Positions 20,097 through 29,819 of a DNA stretch of 64,000 nucleotides are shown in pieces (the stretch's first letter is position 1; each line of letters opens with the position of its first letter). The notes below the pieces were generated by a model. It was not told the DNA's origin. It worked only from the letters and a program-made list of their open reading frames with translations, and did no database searches. The position numbers were made by a program, and so were the translations under genes. This DNA comes from an uncultured Alphaproteobacteria bacterium (GTDB lineage: Bacteria; Pseudomonadota; Alphaproteobacteria; Rhodospirillales; Rhodospirillaceae), in NCBI GenBank assembly GCA_900079695.1, contig LT599022.1, positions 2,610,001 through 2,674,000 of the forward strand, in the 5' to 3' direction.

Positions 20097-20830
20097 TTCT
20101 CTTCCCCGCCATCGATCTCAAGGACGGCGTCTGCGTGCGCCTGTACAAGGGCGAAATGACCCAGGCGACGGTGTTCAACGCCTCGCCCGCCGACCAAGCG
20201 GCGCGCTTCGTCGTCGCCGGATGCCGCTGGCTGCACGTCGTCGACCTCAACGGCGCGTTCGCGGGCAGGCCGGTCAACGCCGACGCGGTCGCCGCGATTC
20301 TCGCCGTCGCCCACGACAACGACGTCGAGGTGCAGCTCGGCGGCGGCATCCGCGACATGGCGACGATCGAGGACTGGCTCGGGCGCGGCGTCTCCCGGGT
20401 GATTCTCGGCACCGCGGCGCTGCGCGACCCGCAGCTGGTGAAGGACGCGTGCCGCCTGCACCCCGGCCGCATCGCCGTGGGGATCGACGCGCGCGACGGC
20501 CGGGTGGCGGTCGAGGGCTGGGCGGAAACCTCCGAGGTGACCGCCGAGGATCTGGCGCTGCGCTTCGCCGACGCCGGAGTTTCCGCGATCGTCCACACCG
20601 ACATTTCGCGCGACGGCGCGCTTCAAGGCGCGAACGTCGCGGCGTCGGCGCGGCTCGCCGAGGCGTGTGGCATTCCGGTGATCGTCTCGGGCGGCGTCGC
20701 TGGGCTCGCCGACATCGCCGCGGTGGCGGCGACGCGCGCGAGCGGCGTCGCCGGCGCGATCGCCGGACGCGCGCTTTACGACGGCAAGCTCGACCTCGTC
20801 GAAGCCTGCAAGATCCTGGCGGCGGCGTAG
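20093..20830 (+). CDS. hisA: ProFAR isomerase HisA
   Basis: The product is 245 aa. It isomerises the phosphoribosylformimino-AICAR ribotide in histidine synthesis. It is a TIM barrel with the catalytic aspartates in FPAIDLKDG (Asp8) and [16 protein letters not shown] and IVSGGVAGL are the two phosphate-binding loops. The start overlaps the hisH stop, and hisF follows after 10 bp. Confidence 0.96.
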   Translation: MILFPAIDLKDGVCVRLYKGEMTQATVFNASPADQAARFVVAGCRWLHVVDLNGAFAGRPVNADAVAAILAVAHDNDVEVQLGGGIRDMATIEDWLGRGVSRVILGTAALRDPQLVKDACRLHPGRIAVGIDARDGRVAVEGWAETSEVTAEDLALRFADAGVSAIVHTDISRDGALQGANVAASARLAEACGIPVIVSGGVAGLADIAAVAATRASGVAGAIAGRALYDGKLDLVEACKILAAA

Positions 20831-20840
20831 GGAGGTCCGG

Positions 20841-21599
20841 ATGCTCAGCATGCGCATCATCCCCTGCCTCGACGTCAAGGACGGGCGGGTGGTCAAGGGG
20901 GTCAACTTCGTCGATCTCGTCGACGCCGGAGACCCGGTGGAGCAGGCGCGGGTGTACGACGCCGCCGGGGCCGACGAACTCTGCTTCCTCGACATCACCG
21001 CCAGTTCCGACAACCGCGACACCCTCTACGACGTGGTGCGCCGCACCGCCGAGCAGTGCTTCATGCCGCTCACCGTCGGCGGCGGCGTGCGCACCGTCGA
21101 GGACATCCGCAAGCTTCTCCTCGCCGGAGCGGACAAGGTGTCGATCAACACCGCGGCGGTGCACCGCCCCGAGTTCGTGCGCGAGGCGGCGGAGAAGTTC
21201 GGCAACCAGTGCATCGTCGTCGCCATCGACGCGAAGCGGGTCGGCCCCGACAGGTTCGAGATCTTCACCCACGGCGGCCGCAACCCCACCGGCATCGACG
21301 CGGTGGCGTGGGCGCAGCGGATGACCGACTACGGCGCGGGCGAAATCCTGCTGACGTCGATGGATCGCGACGGCACCCGCAGCGGTTTCGACCTCGCGCT
21401 CACCCGCGCGGTGGCCGACGCGGTGCCGGTGCCGGTGATCGCCTCGGGTGGCGTCGGCACCCTCGACCACCTCGCCGACGGCATCCGCGAGGGCGGCGCG
21501 ACGGCGGTGCTGGCGGCGTCGATCTTCCACTTCGGCGAATATTCGATCGGCGAGGCCAAGGCTCACCTCGCCGCGGCCGGGATTCCGGTGCGCCTCTGA
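20841..21599 (+). CDS. hisF: Imidazole glycerol phosphate synthase, cyclase subunit HisF
   Basis: The product is 252 aa. It closes the imidazole ring with ammonia from HisH. The TIM-barrel catalytic aspartates are in IPCLDVKDG and [21 protein letters not shown] and [12 protein letters not shown] bind phosphate. GGGAGG precedes ATG 20841, which gives [14 protein letters not shown] 20850 is an alternative. A diguanylate cyclase gene follows 26 bp later where hisE would often be. Confidence 0.96.
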   Translation: MLSMRIIPCLDVKDGRVVKGVNFVDLVDAGDPVEQARVYDAAGADELCFLDITASSDNRDTLYDVVRRTAEQCFMPLTVGGGVRTVEDIRKLLLAGADKVSINTAAVHRPEFVREAAEKFGNQCIVVAIDAKRVGPDRFEIFTHGGRNPTGIDAVAWAQRMTDYGAGEILLTSMDRDGTRSGFDLALTRAVADAVPVPVIASGGVGTLDHLADGIREGGATAVLAASIFHFGEYSIGEAKAHLAAAGIPVRL

Positions 21600-21625
21600 G
21601 GCCCTCGACCGCGGAAGGAGACGCC

Positions 21626-23175
21626 GTGGCCACCCACCCCAAATGGCCGCGCCTGTTCGTCAAACTGTTCGGGATCGGCGCCGCGCTGGTTCTCGTGGTT
21701 TCGCTCGGCGTCTACGAGGTCCGGCGGAAGGCCGAACTCGCGGCCCTCGAGGACGAGAAGGTTTCGACCCTCGCGGCACAATCGGCGTTCCTGCTCGACG
21801 TCTTGGGACGCCTGAGCGCCGATCTGACGATCCTCGGCCGCCAGAGCGAGCTCGAGGATCCCGACCCGGAGGCCCTCGAACGCCTGGCGAAGGAGTACGG
21901 CGCGTTCGTCCGCGCGGTCGGCGACTATCAGAGCGTCCGGCTGCTGGATTCCCACGACACCGAGTTGGTCCGCGCTGGAACCGACGAATTCGGCGTCATC
22001 CATACCCACGTCGGCGCGGCCCCGACCCCGGAGAGCGACGCGCGGGCGGCACGGGCGCTGGCGCGGCGATGCCGCGCGAGGCGATGCTGCTGGTCGACCG
22101 GACCGACGCCTCGGGGATGCACCTGCGGCCGTTGTGGCGGCTGGCGGTCGCGGCCGAGGACGACGGGCAGGGACCGCGCTTCGTCGTCGCCGACTATCGC
22201 GCCGACATCCTGTTCGACCGGCTGGCGCGCCTGGCGGACGACACTCCGGGCGCGATCCTGCTGGTCGGCGGCCGCGGTGTCTGGAGCGCCGAAACCGGCC
22301 GGACTCTGCCGCGGATCTGGGAACATCAAGACCTCGCCGCCGATCCCCCGCCTCCGCTGCGGGCGAACTCCGAAACCTGGCGCCGGATTCTCGGCGAGAC
22401 CAGCGGCGTGGCGCCGGTCCGCGGCGGATTCGTGGTCTTCCGCAAGGTATTTCCGGCGCTCAAGGGGTTCTGGGGGCTGAACGACGACGGCACCGCCGCG
22501 CCCGAACGCTCGGAATGGCGGATCCTCGCCCTGGTGTCGCCGGAGGCGGTGGCGGAGGTGGAGAACGGGATTCTCGAATCGCTGGTTCCCTCGACGCTGG
22601 CGGCGCTGCTGACGCTCGGCCTGCTGTCGTGGATCGGCGCGCTCTCGTGGACCGGCTATCGCAGCCGCCACGCGCGGCTGGTGCGGCAGGCCACCACCGA
22701 CGCGCTCACCGGCGCGCTCAACCGCGCCGCGTTCGACGAGGGCTTCCGAGCCGCGGTCGACCGCTACGCCGCCAGCGGCGAGGGCTTCGCGCTGATCTAC
22801 GTCGATCTCGACGACTTCAAGGGAATCAACGACCGCTTCGGTCACGACGCGGGCGACGCCTGCCTCGTCGAAACCGTGCGGCGGATCCGCGCGGTGATCC
22901 GCGAGGGCGACCTGATCGGCCGCCTCGGCGGCGACGAGTTCGCGGCGGTGCTCGCGCCGCTCAGGGGCCGCGCCGCCGCCGAGGCGATTCGCGACAAGAT
23001 CCGCGCCGCGCTCGCGATCGGACCGCCGCCGTTCCCGGGCGCGGCGGGGCCGATCGCGGCGAGCCTCGGTCTCGCCCTCTGCCCCGACGACGGAACCGAA
23101 GCGGAAATGCTTTTGCGCGCCGCCGACCTCGGCATGTATGGTGCCAAGCGTCGGCGCGACGCGCCGCCGAGTTGA
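21626..23175 (+). pseudogene. Membrane diguanylate cyclase (GGDEF) gene with a frameshift
   Basis: GTG 21626 has AAGGAG upstream. The first part encodes a membrane helix (LFVKLFGIGAALVLVVSLGV) and the start of a periplasmic sensor. At about 22066 the coding moves to another frame: one missing base, probably a G in a GGG run, would rejoin ARALAR to AMPREAMLLVDRTD. The rest reads through a second helix (LLTLGLLSWIGALSW) to a GGDEF domain with ATTDALTGALNR, the active motif RLGGDEF and an inhibitory-site RxxD (REGD) five residues before it. If the shift is a sequencing error, the protein is about 517 aa and an active c-di-GMP synthase. It sits between hisF and hisE. Confidence 0.8.
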
Positions 23176-23197
23176 CCCCTTGCGAAAGGTTCCCGGA

Positions 23198-23518
23198 ATG
23201 AGCGGACACCCCCTCGAAGACCTCTATGCGGTGATCTCCGCGCGCAAGGGCGCGGATCCGACCGAGTCCTACACCGCGAAGCTGTTCTCCCGCGGGCGCG
23301 CCAAGATCACCCAGAAGCTCGGCGAGGAAGCGGTGGAACTGGTGATCGCCGGATGCGCCGAACCCGACAAGATGGTGAGCGAGAGCGCCGATCTGATCTA
23401 CCATATGCTGGTGCTGTGGGCCGACGCCGGAATCGCGCCCGAGGCGGTGTGGGCGGAGCTCGCCCGGCGCGCCGGAACCTCGGGCCTCGCCGAAAAGGCG
23501 TCGCGCAAGAAGGATTGA
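23198..23518 (+). CDS. hisE: Phosphoribosyl-ATP pyrophosphatase
   Basis: The product is 106 aa. It hydrolyses phosphoribosyl-ATP to phosphoribosyl-AMP, the second step of histidine synthesis. The all-helical MazG-like fold shows SYTAKLFSRGRAKITQKLGEEAVE and SESADLIYHMLVLW, whose acidic residues bind magnesium. The ATG is at 23198. It is cut off from hisF by the diguanylate cyclase gene, though all genes keep the same direction. hisG, hisD and hisI are not in the window. Confidence 0.95.
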   Translation: MSGHPLEDLYAVISARKGADPTESYTAKLFSRGRAKITQKLGEEAVELVIAGCAEPDKMVSESADLIYHMLVLWADAGIAPEAVWAELARRAGTSGLAEKASRKKD

Positions 23519-23544
23519 CGTTTCCAACCCAGAGGAGGCCCGAG

Positions 23545-23901
23545 GTGTACGACCCGGACAACGTGTTCGCCAAGATTCTGAGACGGGAGATTCCCTGCAA
23601 GGCGGTGCTCGAAACCGAGTACGCGCTCGCGTTCCACGACATCCAGCCGCAGGCGCCGGTCCACGTTCTCGTCATCCCCAAGGGGGCCTACGTGTCGATG
23701 GACGACTTCTCCGCCCGCGCTCCGGCCGAGGAGATCGCCGGGTTCGTCCGCGCCATCGGCGAGACCGCGCGGGCCCTCGGCCTCGAAACCGGCGGCTATC
23801 GCGTGCTCAGCAACGTCGGCCGCGACGCCGGGCAGGAAGTGCCGCACCTCCACGTCCACATCTTCGCCGGCCGTCCGCTCGGGCCGATGCTCAGCCGGTA
23901 A
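23545..23901 (+). CDS. HIT family nucleotide hydrolase (HinT-like)
   Basis: The product is 118 aa. The histidine triad HLHVHIFAG near the C-terminus and FAKILRREIPCKAV at the N-terminus are typical of bacterial HinT, which hydrolyses purine nucleoside phosphoramidates. GAGGAGG lies well placed before GTG 23545. It follows hisE by 26 bp, a link that is common in alphaproteobacteria. Its stop abuts the stop of the convergent LysE gene with no gap. Confidence 0.92.
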   Translation: MYDPDNVFAKILRREIPCKAVLETEYALAFHDIQPQAPVHVLVIPKGAYVSMDDFSARAPAEEIAGFVRAIGETARALGLETGGYRVLSNVGRDAGQEVPHLHVHIFAGRPLGPMLSR

Positions 23902-24513
23902 TCACCGGTCGGCCAGCGCGATGCGCAGGCCGAGGGCCGCAAACACCCCGGCGAAGCCGCGCTTCAGCCACGTCATCACCCGGGGCGACTCCAGAACCTT
24001 GCGCCGCGCCGCAGCCGCGGCGCAGCCGTAGGCGACGAACACCGCGAAGGTCATCGCCATGAAGGCGAGGCCGAGAACCGCCATCCGCCGCGTCGCGTCG
24101 CCCGCCGCCGGGTCGACGAACTGCGGCAGGAAGGCGAAGAAGAACACCGTCAGCTTGGGGTTGAGGAGGTTGATCGCGATCGCGTGGACGATCTGCCGCG
24201 CGGCGGCACGCGGCGGCGCGGCGGTCGGCAGGGGCGCGGCGGCATCCCGCCACATCCGCCAGGCGAGCCAGCCGAGATAGAGCGCGCCCGCCCAGCGCAG
24301 CGCCTGATACGCCGCCGCGCCCGCGTGCAGCACCGCGGCGAGGCCGACGAGACTGGCGAGGATGTGCGGCACGATGCCGAGGGTGCAGCCGAACGCCGCG
24401 ACCACCGCCGCGCGACGGCCCGCGATCAGCCCGCAGGAAACGGTGTAGATCACCCCGGTGCCGGGCATCAGCACGACGACCAGGGCGGTGAGCAGAAACG
24501 GCAGGGTGAGCAT
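23902..24513 (-). CDS. LysE/RhtB family amino-acid exporter
   Basis: The product is 203 aa, six predicted membrane helices. Family marks are the N-terminal LMPGTGVIYTVSCGLIAGRRAA and the mid-protein NLLNPKLTVFFFAFLPQFVD. Such proteins export amino acids or homoserine derivatives; the substrate is not predictable here. AAGGAG precedes the ATG. It lies 12 bp downstream of the frameshifted comM gene in the same direction. Confidence 0.9.
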   Translation of the reverse strand: MLTLPFLLTALVVVLMPGTGVIYTVSCGLIAGRRAAVVAAFGCTLGIVPHILASLVGLAAVLHAGAAAYQALRWAGALYLGWLAWRMWRDAAAPLPTAAPPRAAARQIVHAIAINLLNPKLTVFFFAFLPQFVDPAAGDATRRMAVLGLAFMAMTFAVFVAYGCAAAAARRKVLESPRVMTWLKRGFAGVFAALGLRIALADR

Positions 24514-24525
24514 CGGCGGACTCCT

Positions 24526-26036
24526 TCAGGTGCGCGGCGGACGGCGGCGGTAGGCGAGGGCCTCGGCGAGGTGGGGGCGGGCGATCGCCGCCGCGCCGGC
24601 GAGATCGGCGATGGTGCGCGCCACCTTGAGCACGCGGTGGTAGCCGCGCGCCGAAAGCTTGAGCTTGGCGGCCGCCTCGGCGAGAAACGCGCGGTCGGAG
24701 GCGGCGAGCGGGGTCAGTTCGTCGAGGGCGCGGCCCTCGAGATCGGCGTTGCAGCGCAACCCCGGCCGCCCGGCGAGACGGCGGGCCTGGAGCGCACGGG
24801 CGGCGGCGACGCGCGCCGCCACCGCGGCGGTGGATTCGCCGGGGGCGAGGCCGTCGAGATCCCAGGGATCGACGCGGCCGAGTTCGACGTGGAGGTCGAT
24901 GCGGTCGAGGAACGGTCCGGAGATCGAATTCTGGTAGTCCTCGGCGCACAGCGGCGCGCGGCGGCAGGCCAGCGCCGGATCGTCGAGGTGGCCGCAGCGG
25001 CAGGGATTCATCGCCGCGATCAACTGCACCCGCGCCGGATAGGTGACGTGACGGTTCGCCCGCGCCACCGATACCGTGCCGGTTTCGAGCGGCTGGCGCA
25101 GGCTTTCCAGCACCGCGCGGGGGAACTCCGGCAGTTCGTCGAGGAACAGCACGCCGAGATGCGCGAGCGACACCTCGCCCGGCCGCGCCCGCAGGCCGCC
25201 GCCGACCATCGCCGCGGGCGAGCAGGAATGGTGCGGCGCGCGGAACGGCCGCCTGCGCACCAGCCCGCCCTCGGCGATCTCGCCCGCGATCGAATGCACC
25301 ATCGAGACGTCGAGCGCCTCCTGCGCCGACAGCGGCGGCAGAGGCCGGGCAGGCGGCGCGCCAGCATCGACTTGCCCGCGCCCGGCGGGCCGACCATCAG
25401 AAGGTTGTGGCCGCCCGCGGCGGCGATTTCGAGCGCCCGGCGCGCGCTTTCCTGGCCCTTGACGTCGGCCATGTCGGGCTCCGGCGGAGCGGGCGGCGGA
25501 TCGCCGGGGCGGGCGGGAGCGAGCAGCGCGTCGCCCTTGAGGAAGCCGATCGCCTGCAGCAGGTCGGCCACCGCGAAGGTGTCGCCGCCGCCCGCCCAGG
25601 CCGCCTCCGGCCCCTGCGCCTGGGGGCAGATCAGGCCGCGTTCGTGGGCGTGGGCGGAGATCGCGGCCGGCAGCACCCCGGCGACCGCGCTCACCCGGCC
25701 GTCGAGGGCGAGCTCGCCCATCACCGTGAAGTTGAGGATGTCCTCGCGCGGCACCAGATCCATCGCCGCGAGGATGCCGAGCGCGATCGGCAGGTCGAAG
25801 TGGCTGCCTTCCTTGATCAGGTCGGCGGGCGCGAGGTTGACGGTGATGCGTTTGGGCGGCAGGCCGAGGCCGATCGCGACGAGGGCGGCGCGCACCCGCT
25901 CGCGGCTTTCCGCCACCGCCTTGTCGGGCAGGCCGACCACCGAGAACGCGGGCAGGCCGTTGGCGATCTGCACCTGCACCTCGACCGGGCAGACGTCAAT
26001 CCCGGAAAACGCCACCGTGTGCACCAGCGCGACCAC
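24526..26036 (-). pseudogene. comM: YifB/ComM family magnesium-chelatase-like AAA ATPase gene with a frameshift
   Basis: Two overlapping frames together encode a complete protein of about 500 aa. The first (start GTG 26036) has the Lon-like N-terminal domain and Walker [19 protein letters not shown]. The second continues from [17 protein letters not shown] through [16 protein letters not shown] (Walker B), AAMNPCRCG and the C-terminal domain. The switch falls near 25341: adding one C on the coding strand in GGCCTCTGCC restores the family sequence [14 protein letters not shown]. ComM is a branch-migration helicase needed in natural transformation. No slippery sequence is present, so a real mutation or a base-calling error is likelier than programmed frameshifting. 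gshB lies upstream. Confidence 0.85.
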
Positions 26037-26073
26037 ACCGCCCCCCGAAGGTCAGCCCCTGAGGTTTTTCACC

Positions 26074-27072
26074 TCACACCGCACGCCCGTCACGGTCAAG
26101 CGGGGAAACGCCGCCGCCCGCCGCCCGCGTCGCCGCATACTTCGCCTCGATCGCGTCCCAGATCGGCGCGGCGAGGTTGACGCCGTCGAAGCGCGCGATC
26201 TCCTGCAATCCGGTGGGCGAGGTGACGTTGATCTCGGTGACGTAGTCGCCGATCACGTCGATGCCGACGAACAGCAGGCCGCGCGCCCGCAGCTCCGGGC
26301 CGAGGATCGCGCAGATTTCGCGATCCCGGTCGGACAGCGGGATCGCCGCCGCCGCGCCGCCGACGTGCATGTTGGACCGCGCGTCGCCCGCCTGCGGCAC
26401 GCGGTTGAGCGCACCCATCGGCTCGCCGCCCACCAGGATCACCCGCTTGTCGCCCCGGCGCACCGCCGGAACATAGGCCTGCGCCATCAGCGGTTCGGCG
26501 CTCCGCAGCAGGAACATGTCGAGCAGCGAGCCGAGATTGTCGTCGTCCGGGCGGAGGTGGAAGACGCCGAAACCGCCCGCGCCGAACAGCGGCTTGATCA
26601 CGATCTCGCCGTGGCGGGCGCGGAAATCGCGGATCGCCGCCGGATCGGCGCTCACCAGGGTCGGCGGCATCAGCTCGGGAAAGCGGGTGACCAGGAGCTT
26701 TTCCGGCGCGTTGCGCACACCGGCCGGATCGTTGACCACCAGGGTGCGCGGGTGGATCGCCTCGAGGATATGGGTGGTGGTGACGTAGGCGAGGTCGAAG
26801 GGCGGGTCCTGACGCAGCAGCACCACGTCGAAGGTGGCGAGATCGACGGTCTCGAACCCGCCGAACCGCGCGGGTTCGCCCTTTATCCGCTGAACCTCCA
26901 CCGCCCGCCCGGTGGCCGAGGCGCGACCGCCCTCGAGCCGGAGCGTGCGCGGCAGGTAATGGAACAGCGCGTGCCCGCGGCGCTGCGCCTCCTCGGCGAG
27001 GAAAAAGGTGGAATCCGCGTCGATGTCGACGGTTTCCAGCGGGTCCATCTGCAAGGCGACGGCAAGCGGCAT
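26074..27072 (-). CDS. gshB: Glutathione synthetase
   Basis: The product is 332 aa. It is the ATP-grasp enzyme that joins glycine to gamma-glutamylcysteine. Family segments are VALQMDPLETVDIDADSTF, LRQDPPFDLAYVTTTHIL, IKPLFGAGGFGVFHL (ATP-binding glycine loop) and EINVTSPTGLQEI. Length and ends fit the family. comM follows after 37 bp. A diguanylate cyclase gene diverges upstream, separated by 267 bp that should hold both promoters; I could not assign hexamers with confidence. Confidence 0.96.
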   Translation of the reverse strand: MPLAVALQMDPLETVDIDADSTFFLAEEAQRRGHALFHYLPRTLRLEGGRASATGRAVEVQRIKGEPARFGGFETVDLATFDVVLLRQDPPFDLAYVTTTHILEAIHPRTLVVNDPAGVRNAPEKLLVTRFPELMPPTLVSADPAAIRDFRARHGEIVIKPLFGAGGFGVFHLRPDDDNLGSLLDMFLLRSAEPLMAQAYVPAVRRGDKRVILVGGEPMGALNRVPQAGDARSNMHVGGAAAAIPLSDRDREICAILGPELRARGLLFVGIDVIGDYVTEINVTSPTGLQEIARFDGVNLAAPIWDAIEAKYAATRAAGGGVSPLDRDGRAV

Positions 27073-27339
27073 CGTCCGGTCTCCCAGTTGCGGTCCGGTT
27101 CAGGCATAGGCGATTTTCCGCACCGCTTCCACCGGGAATTGGGACGCTCCCGGAGAGGGTGCCGTGCACCAAAGGACTGCCTTTGTAACGAACGGCTGTA
27201 GACCAAGTGTTGATCCCCGTCTTCGTTGCGGATTCTTCTGGAATACGGACGGAAAAATTCTTATTCTCCGGCCACGGTCGCCGGACTCTCAAGGGAAGAT
27301 AGAACTCGCCCTGCCGGGACGCCGGAAAAGGGAGCCCCG

Positions 27340-28728
27340 ATGGCCAGAGACGGCATGACGCCCGCCTGCGAAGGCGACGAAGTCCTGTTGCAGTTACTGG
27401 ACCGCGAGGGTTCTATCCTTGGGGTCAACGCGGCGTGGACGGCGGTTCTCGGCTTCCCCGCCGCCGACTGCGTCGGCCGGCCCGCGGCGGAGTTTCTCGA
27501 CCCCGCCGCCGCCGCGGGATTCCGCAGGTTTTTCGAGGCGCTTCCGGCCCCCGGGGCGACGCCCTATCACCATCTCGTGCTGCGCGACCGCGAGGGGCAA
27601 GCGGTGAGTGCGGTGCTCTCCGCCCGGATTCTGGAGGCCGGCGAAATCGCCTGCGAGATCTGGACCCTCGACGGCTTCGCCCGCTCGATGGACCGCGCCC
27701 GGCGCCAGGCCGCGCGCGATCGGGCCGAGGCGGCGGTGATGCGCACCGTCTCGGCGGTCACCGACCTGCTGACGCGGACCCGCACCGTCGCCGAGTTCCT
27801 GCGCGAACTCGGCCTGCTGCTCGAAGTAATCTCCGGCACCGGCCGGGTTCACGTCGAAACCGCGGACGGGCCGCCGCCGTGGATGCGGCCGCTCGCCGAG
27901 GGCGTGCGCGCCCGCTACGGCGAAGTCCGCAAGACCGGCGGCGCGGTCCTCCCGCCCGCCCATCTCGCGGCGATCGCGCCCCTGCTCGGCGACGTCTTCG
28001 GCGACGCGCCGGTGATGGCGCTGTGGATCGCCGACGCGACGATGCCGCGCGGTCGCCGACACGTGGTCGCGGCGCTGCCGCCCGACGGCGCCCTGCAGGA
28101 TTCGTGGTCGCTGCACGTCGGCCTGTTCGCCCAGGCGGTGGGGAACGCGATCTCCTGCCTCAACGCCTGGGAAACCCAGGCGCGGATGCTGCGGCAGGCG
28201 CATACGCAGTCGGTCACCGATCCGCTGATGCGGATCTTCAACCGCTACAAGCTCGAGGAGACCCTCGCCGCGGAAGAACGGCGGGCGCGCCGCTACGGCA
28301 CGTGGTTTTCGGTGATCATCGCCGACATCGACCACTTCAAGGCGGTCAACGACACCTACGGCCACCCGGTCGGCGACGCCGTGCTCGAGGAGATCGCCGC
28401 GGAGCTGCGCACCCACACCCGTGCCACCGACGTTCTCGGCCGCTGGGGCGGCGAGGAGATCATGATCGTCTGCGTCCACACCCGGCAGGAGGTCGCGGTC
28501 GGCCTCGCCGAACTGCTGCGGCGGCGGATCGCGGGGCGGCGCTTCGCGGGCATCGCCGGTCTGACCGTGAGTTTCGGGGTCGCGAGTTTCGCCGAAGGCG
28601 ACACCGCCGCCGAAGTGGTGGCGCGCGCCGACGCGGCGCTCTACGCCGCCAAGCGCGAGGGCCGCAACCGCGTCTGCGAATGCGAGGCTTCGCCTAAAGC
28701 GGCTGAACCTCCACCGGCGCGCTCTTGA
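27340..28728 (+). CDS. PAS-GGDEF diguanylate cyclase (cytoplasmic)
   Basis: The product is 462 aa with no membrane helix. A PAS domain (about residues 12-125, VLLQLLDREGSILGVNAAWT) is followed by a region of about 150 residues that I cannot assign, then a GGDEF domain (about 290-450) with SVTDPLMRIFNRYKLEE and DIDHFKAVNDTYGH. The active motif reads GRWGGEEIM, so the last position of GGEEF is isoleucine. The inhibitory site RATD lies five residues before it. Catalysis is plausible but not assured. GGGAG precedes ATG 27340. It is oriented against both neighbours, and its end overlaps the BON gene by 35 bp. Confidence 0.88.
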   Translation: MARDGMTPACEGDEVLLQLLDREGSILGVNAAWTAVLGFPAADCVGRPAAEFLDPAAAAGFRRFFEALPAPGATPYHHLVLRDREGQAVSAVLSARILEAGEIACEIWTLDGFARSMDRARRQAARDRAEAAVMRTVSAVTDLLTRTRTVAEFLRELGLLLEVISGTGRVHVETADGPPPWMRPLAEGVRARYGEVRKTGGAVLPPAHLAAIAPLLGDVFGDAPVMALWIADATMPRGRRHVVAALPPDGALQDSWSLHVGLFAQAVGNAISCLNAWETQARMLRQAHTQSVTDPLMRIFNRYKLEETLAAEERRARRYGTWFSVIIADIDHFKAVNDTYGHPVGDAVLEEIAAELRTHTRATDVLGRWGGEEIMIVCVHTRQEVAVGLAELLRRRIAGRRFAGIAGLTVSFGVASFAEGDTAAEVVARADAALYAAKREGRNRVCECEASPKAAEPPPARS

Positions 28729-29419
28729 CCGTCGGCGTCAGCGGCTGCGGCGCGGCGGGCTCGGGCTGCGGGGTCGCGGCGGCGGGAGCGGCCGGGGTCG
28801 CGGCCGGAGCCGTCGCGGGCTGCCCGCTCTGCGGCTTGATGATGATGTAGTCGACCACCTGACGCACGCCGGAGACGGTGCGCGCGTGCGTCAGAACCTT
28901 TTGCCGCTCGGCCTCGTCCTGCGCGATGCCGAGCAGATAGAGAACGTTGCCGGTCGCGTCGATGTCGTAGTTGAGCGAAACGATCCCCTTGTCGAAAAAG
29001 ATCTTCTTGCGCATCTCCGCGACCGTTCCGGCGTCCGAGGCGAAGGCGACCACGCCCGCGTCGGGATCGACGCGGATATGCACGTAGATGTCGGTGACGC
29101 CCTGCACCTTCTTCACCACCGCAACCGCTTGGTTGTAGCGCTCCGTCGAGCTCACGGTGCCGGTCAGCACCACCCGGCCGCCGCGGATCAGGAGGCCGAC
29201 CCCGGTGAACGCGAACGGATCGATCTTCGCCCATTCGCCGTTGATCTCGCCGCGGATGCGCACGTCGGAGGCGGTGCCGCCGATGCCGCGCTCGTCGACC
29301 GCGGCGGTGCCGACGCTCGCGCCCGCGCCGACCACCATCGGAGCGCAAGCCGAAAGCGCGAACAGAGCCGCCCCGGCGACGGCCAGGGCGCGGAGCGAAG
29401 ACGACGGCGAAGACTTCAT
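28694..29419 (-). CDS. BON-domain lipoprotein
   Basis: The product is 241 aa. The signal sequence ends in the lipobox ALSAC. Two BON domains follow (about residues 50-115 and 125-190), with VRIRGEINGEWAKID, VLTGTVSSTERYNQAV and LYLLGIAQDEAERQKVL. The last 45 residues are Pro/Ala-rich. Such proteins, like OsmY/DolP relatives, bind phospholipid at the outer membrane and help envelope integrity. ATG 29419 has GAGGT upstream. It lies 16 bp after yraN in the same direction. Its 3' end overlaps the convergent GGDEF gene. Confidence 0.87.
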   Translation of the reverse strand: MKSSPSSSLRALAVAGAALFALSACAPMVVGAGASVGTAAVDERGIGGTASDVRIRGEINGEWAKIDPFAFTGVGLLIRGGRVVLTGTVSSTERYNQAVAVVKKVQGVTDIYVHIRVDPDAGVVAFASDAGTVAEMRKKIFFDKGIVSLNYDIDATGNVLYLLGIAQDEAERQKVLTHARTVSGVRQVVDYIIIKPQSGQPATAPAATPAAPAAATPQPEPAAPQPLTPTVKSAPVEVQPL

Positions 29420-29435
29420 CTTGACCTCGGAACGG

Positions 29436-29819
29436 TTAGGTTTCGGCCCGCCACGCATCGGGCAGGTGGCGCGGCCAGCGGCCGGGAGACACCACCACGG
29501 CGTCGAAGCGGAGATCGTGCCCGGAATATTCGGGATGACATTTGATGAACCATTCGGCGGCGCGCAGCAAGCGTCTTCGCTGCCGCGGGTCGATCGCGAA
29601 CAGCCCTTCGGCGGCGCTCGGCCGCGCCTTGATCTCGACGAACGCCAGCACCTTGCGGCGCCGCGCGACGAGATCGATCTCGCCCGCGCCGCTGCCGCGC
29701 GGCGGCCGCACCCGGCGGGCGACGATCCGCCAGCCCTTGAAGCGCAGCGCCCAGGCGGCGAGGCGCTCGGCGGCGAGGCCGCGGCGATAGCCCGCCAGGC
29801 CGGTCGCCGCGCGGTTCAC
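29436..29819 (-). CDS. UPF0102 / YraN family nuclease-fold protein
   Basis: The product is 127 aa. The PD-(D/E)XK-like core is visible: GAGEIDLVARRRKVLAFVEIKARPS. It begins AATGLAGYRRGLAAERLAAWAL, as the family does. It is a predicted endonuclease of unknown role that travels with rsmI in many bacteria. GTG 29819 overlaps the rsmI stop (GTGA), so the pair is coupled. A much longer upstream open frame is only the shadow of the neighbouring genes. Confidence 0.9.
   Translation of the reverse strand: MNRAATGLAGYRRGLAAERLAAWALRFKGWRIVARRVRPPRGSGAGEIDLVARRRKVLAFVEIKARPSAAEGLFAIDPRQRRRLLRAAEWFIKCHPEYSGHDLRFDAVVVSPGRWPRHLPDAWRAET

Noticed and set aside
22069-23175. A separate gene starting at the ATG 22069 in the GGDEF region
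   Set aside because: There is no ribosome site, and the preceding frame supplies the missing first membrane helix and sensor part. A one-base frameshift explains both halves better.
25300-25380. Programmed ribosomal frameshifting in comM
   Set aside because: No slippery heptamer or plausible pseudoknot was seen, and comM is read in one frame in other bacteria.
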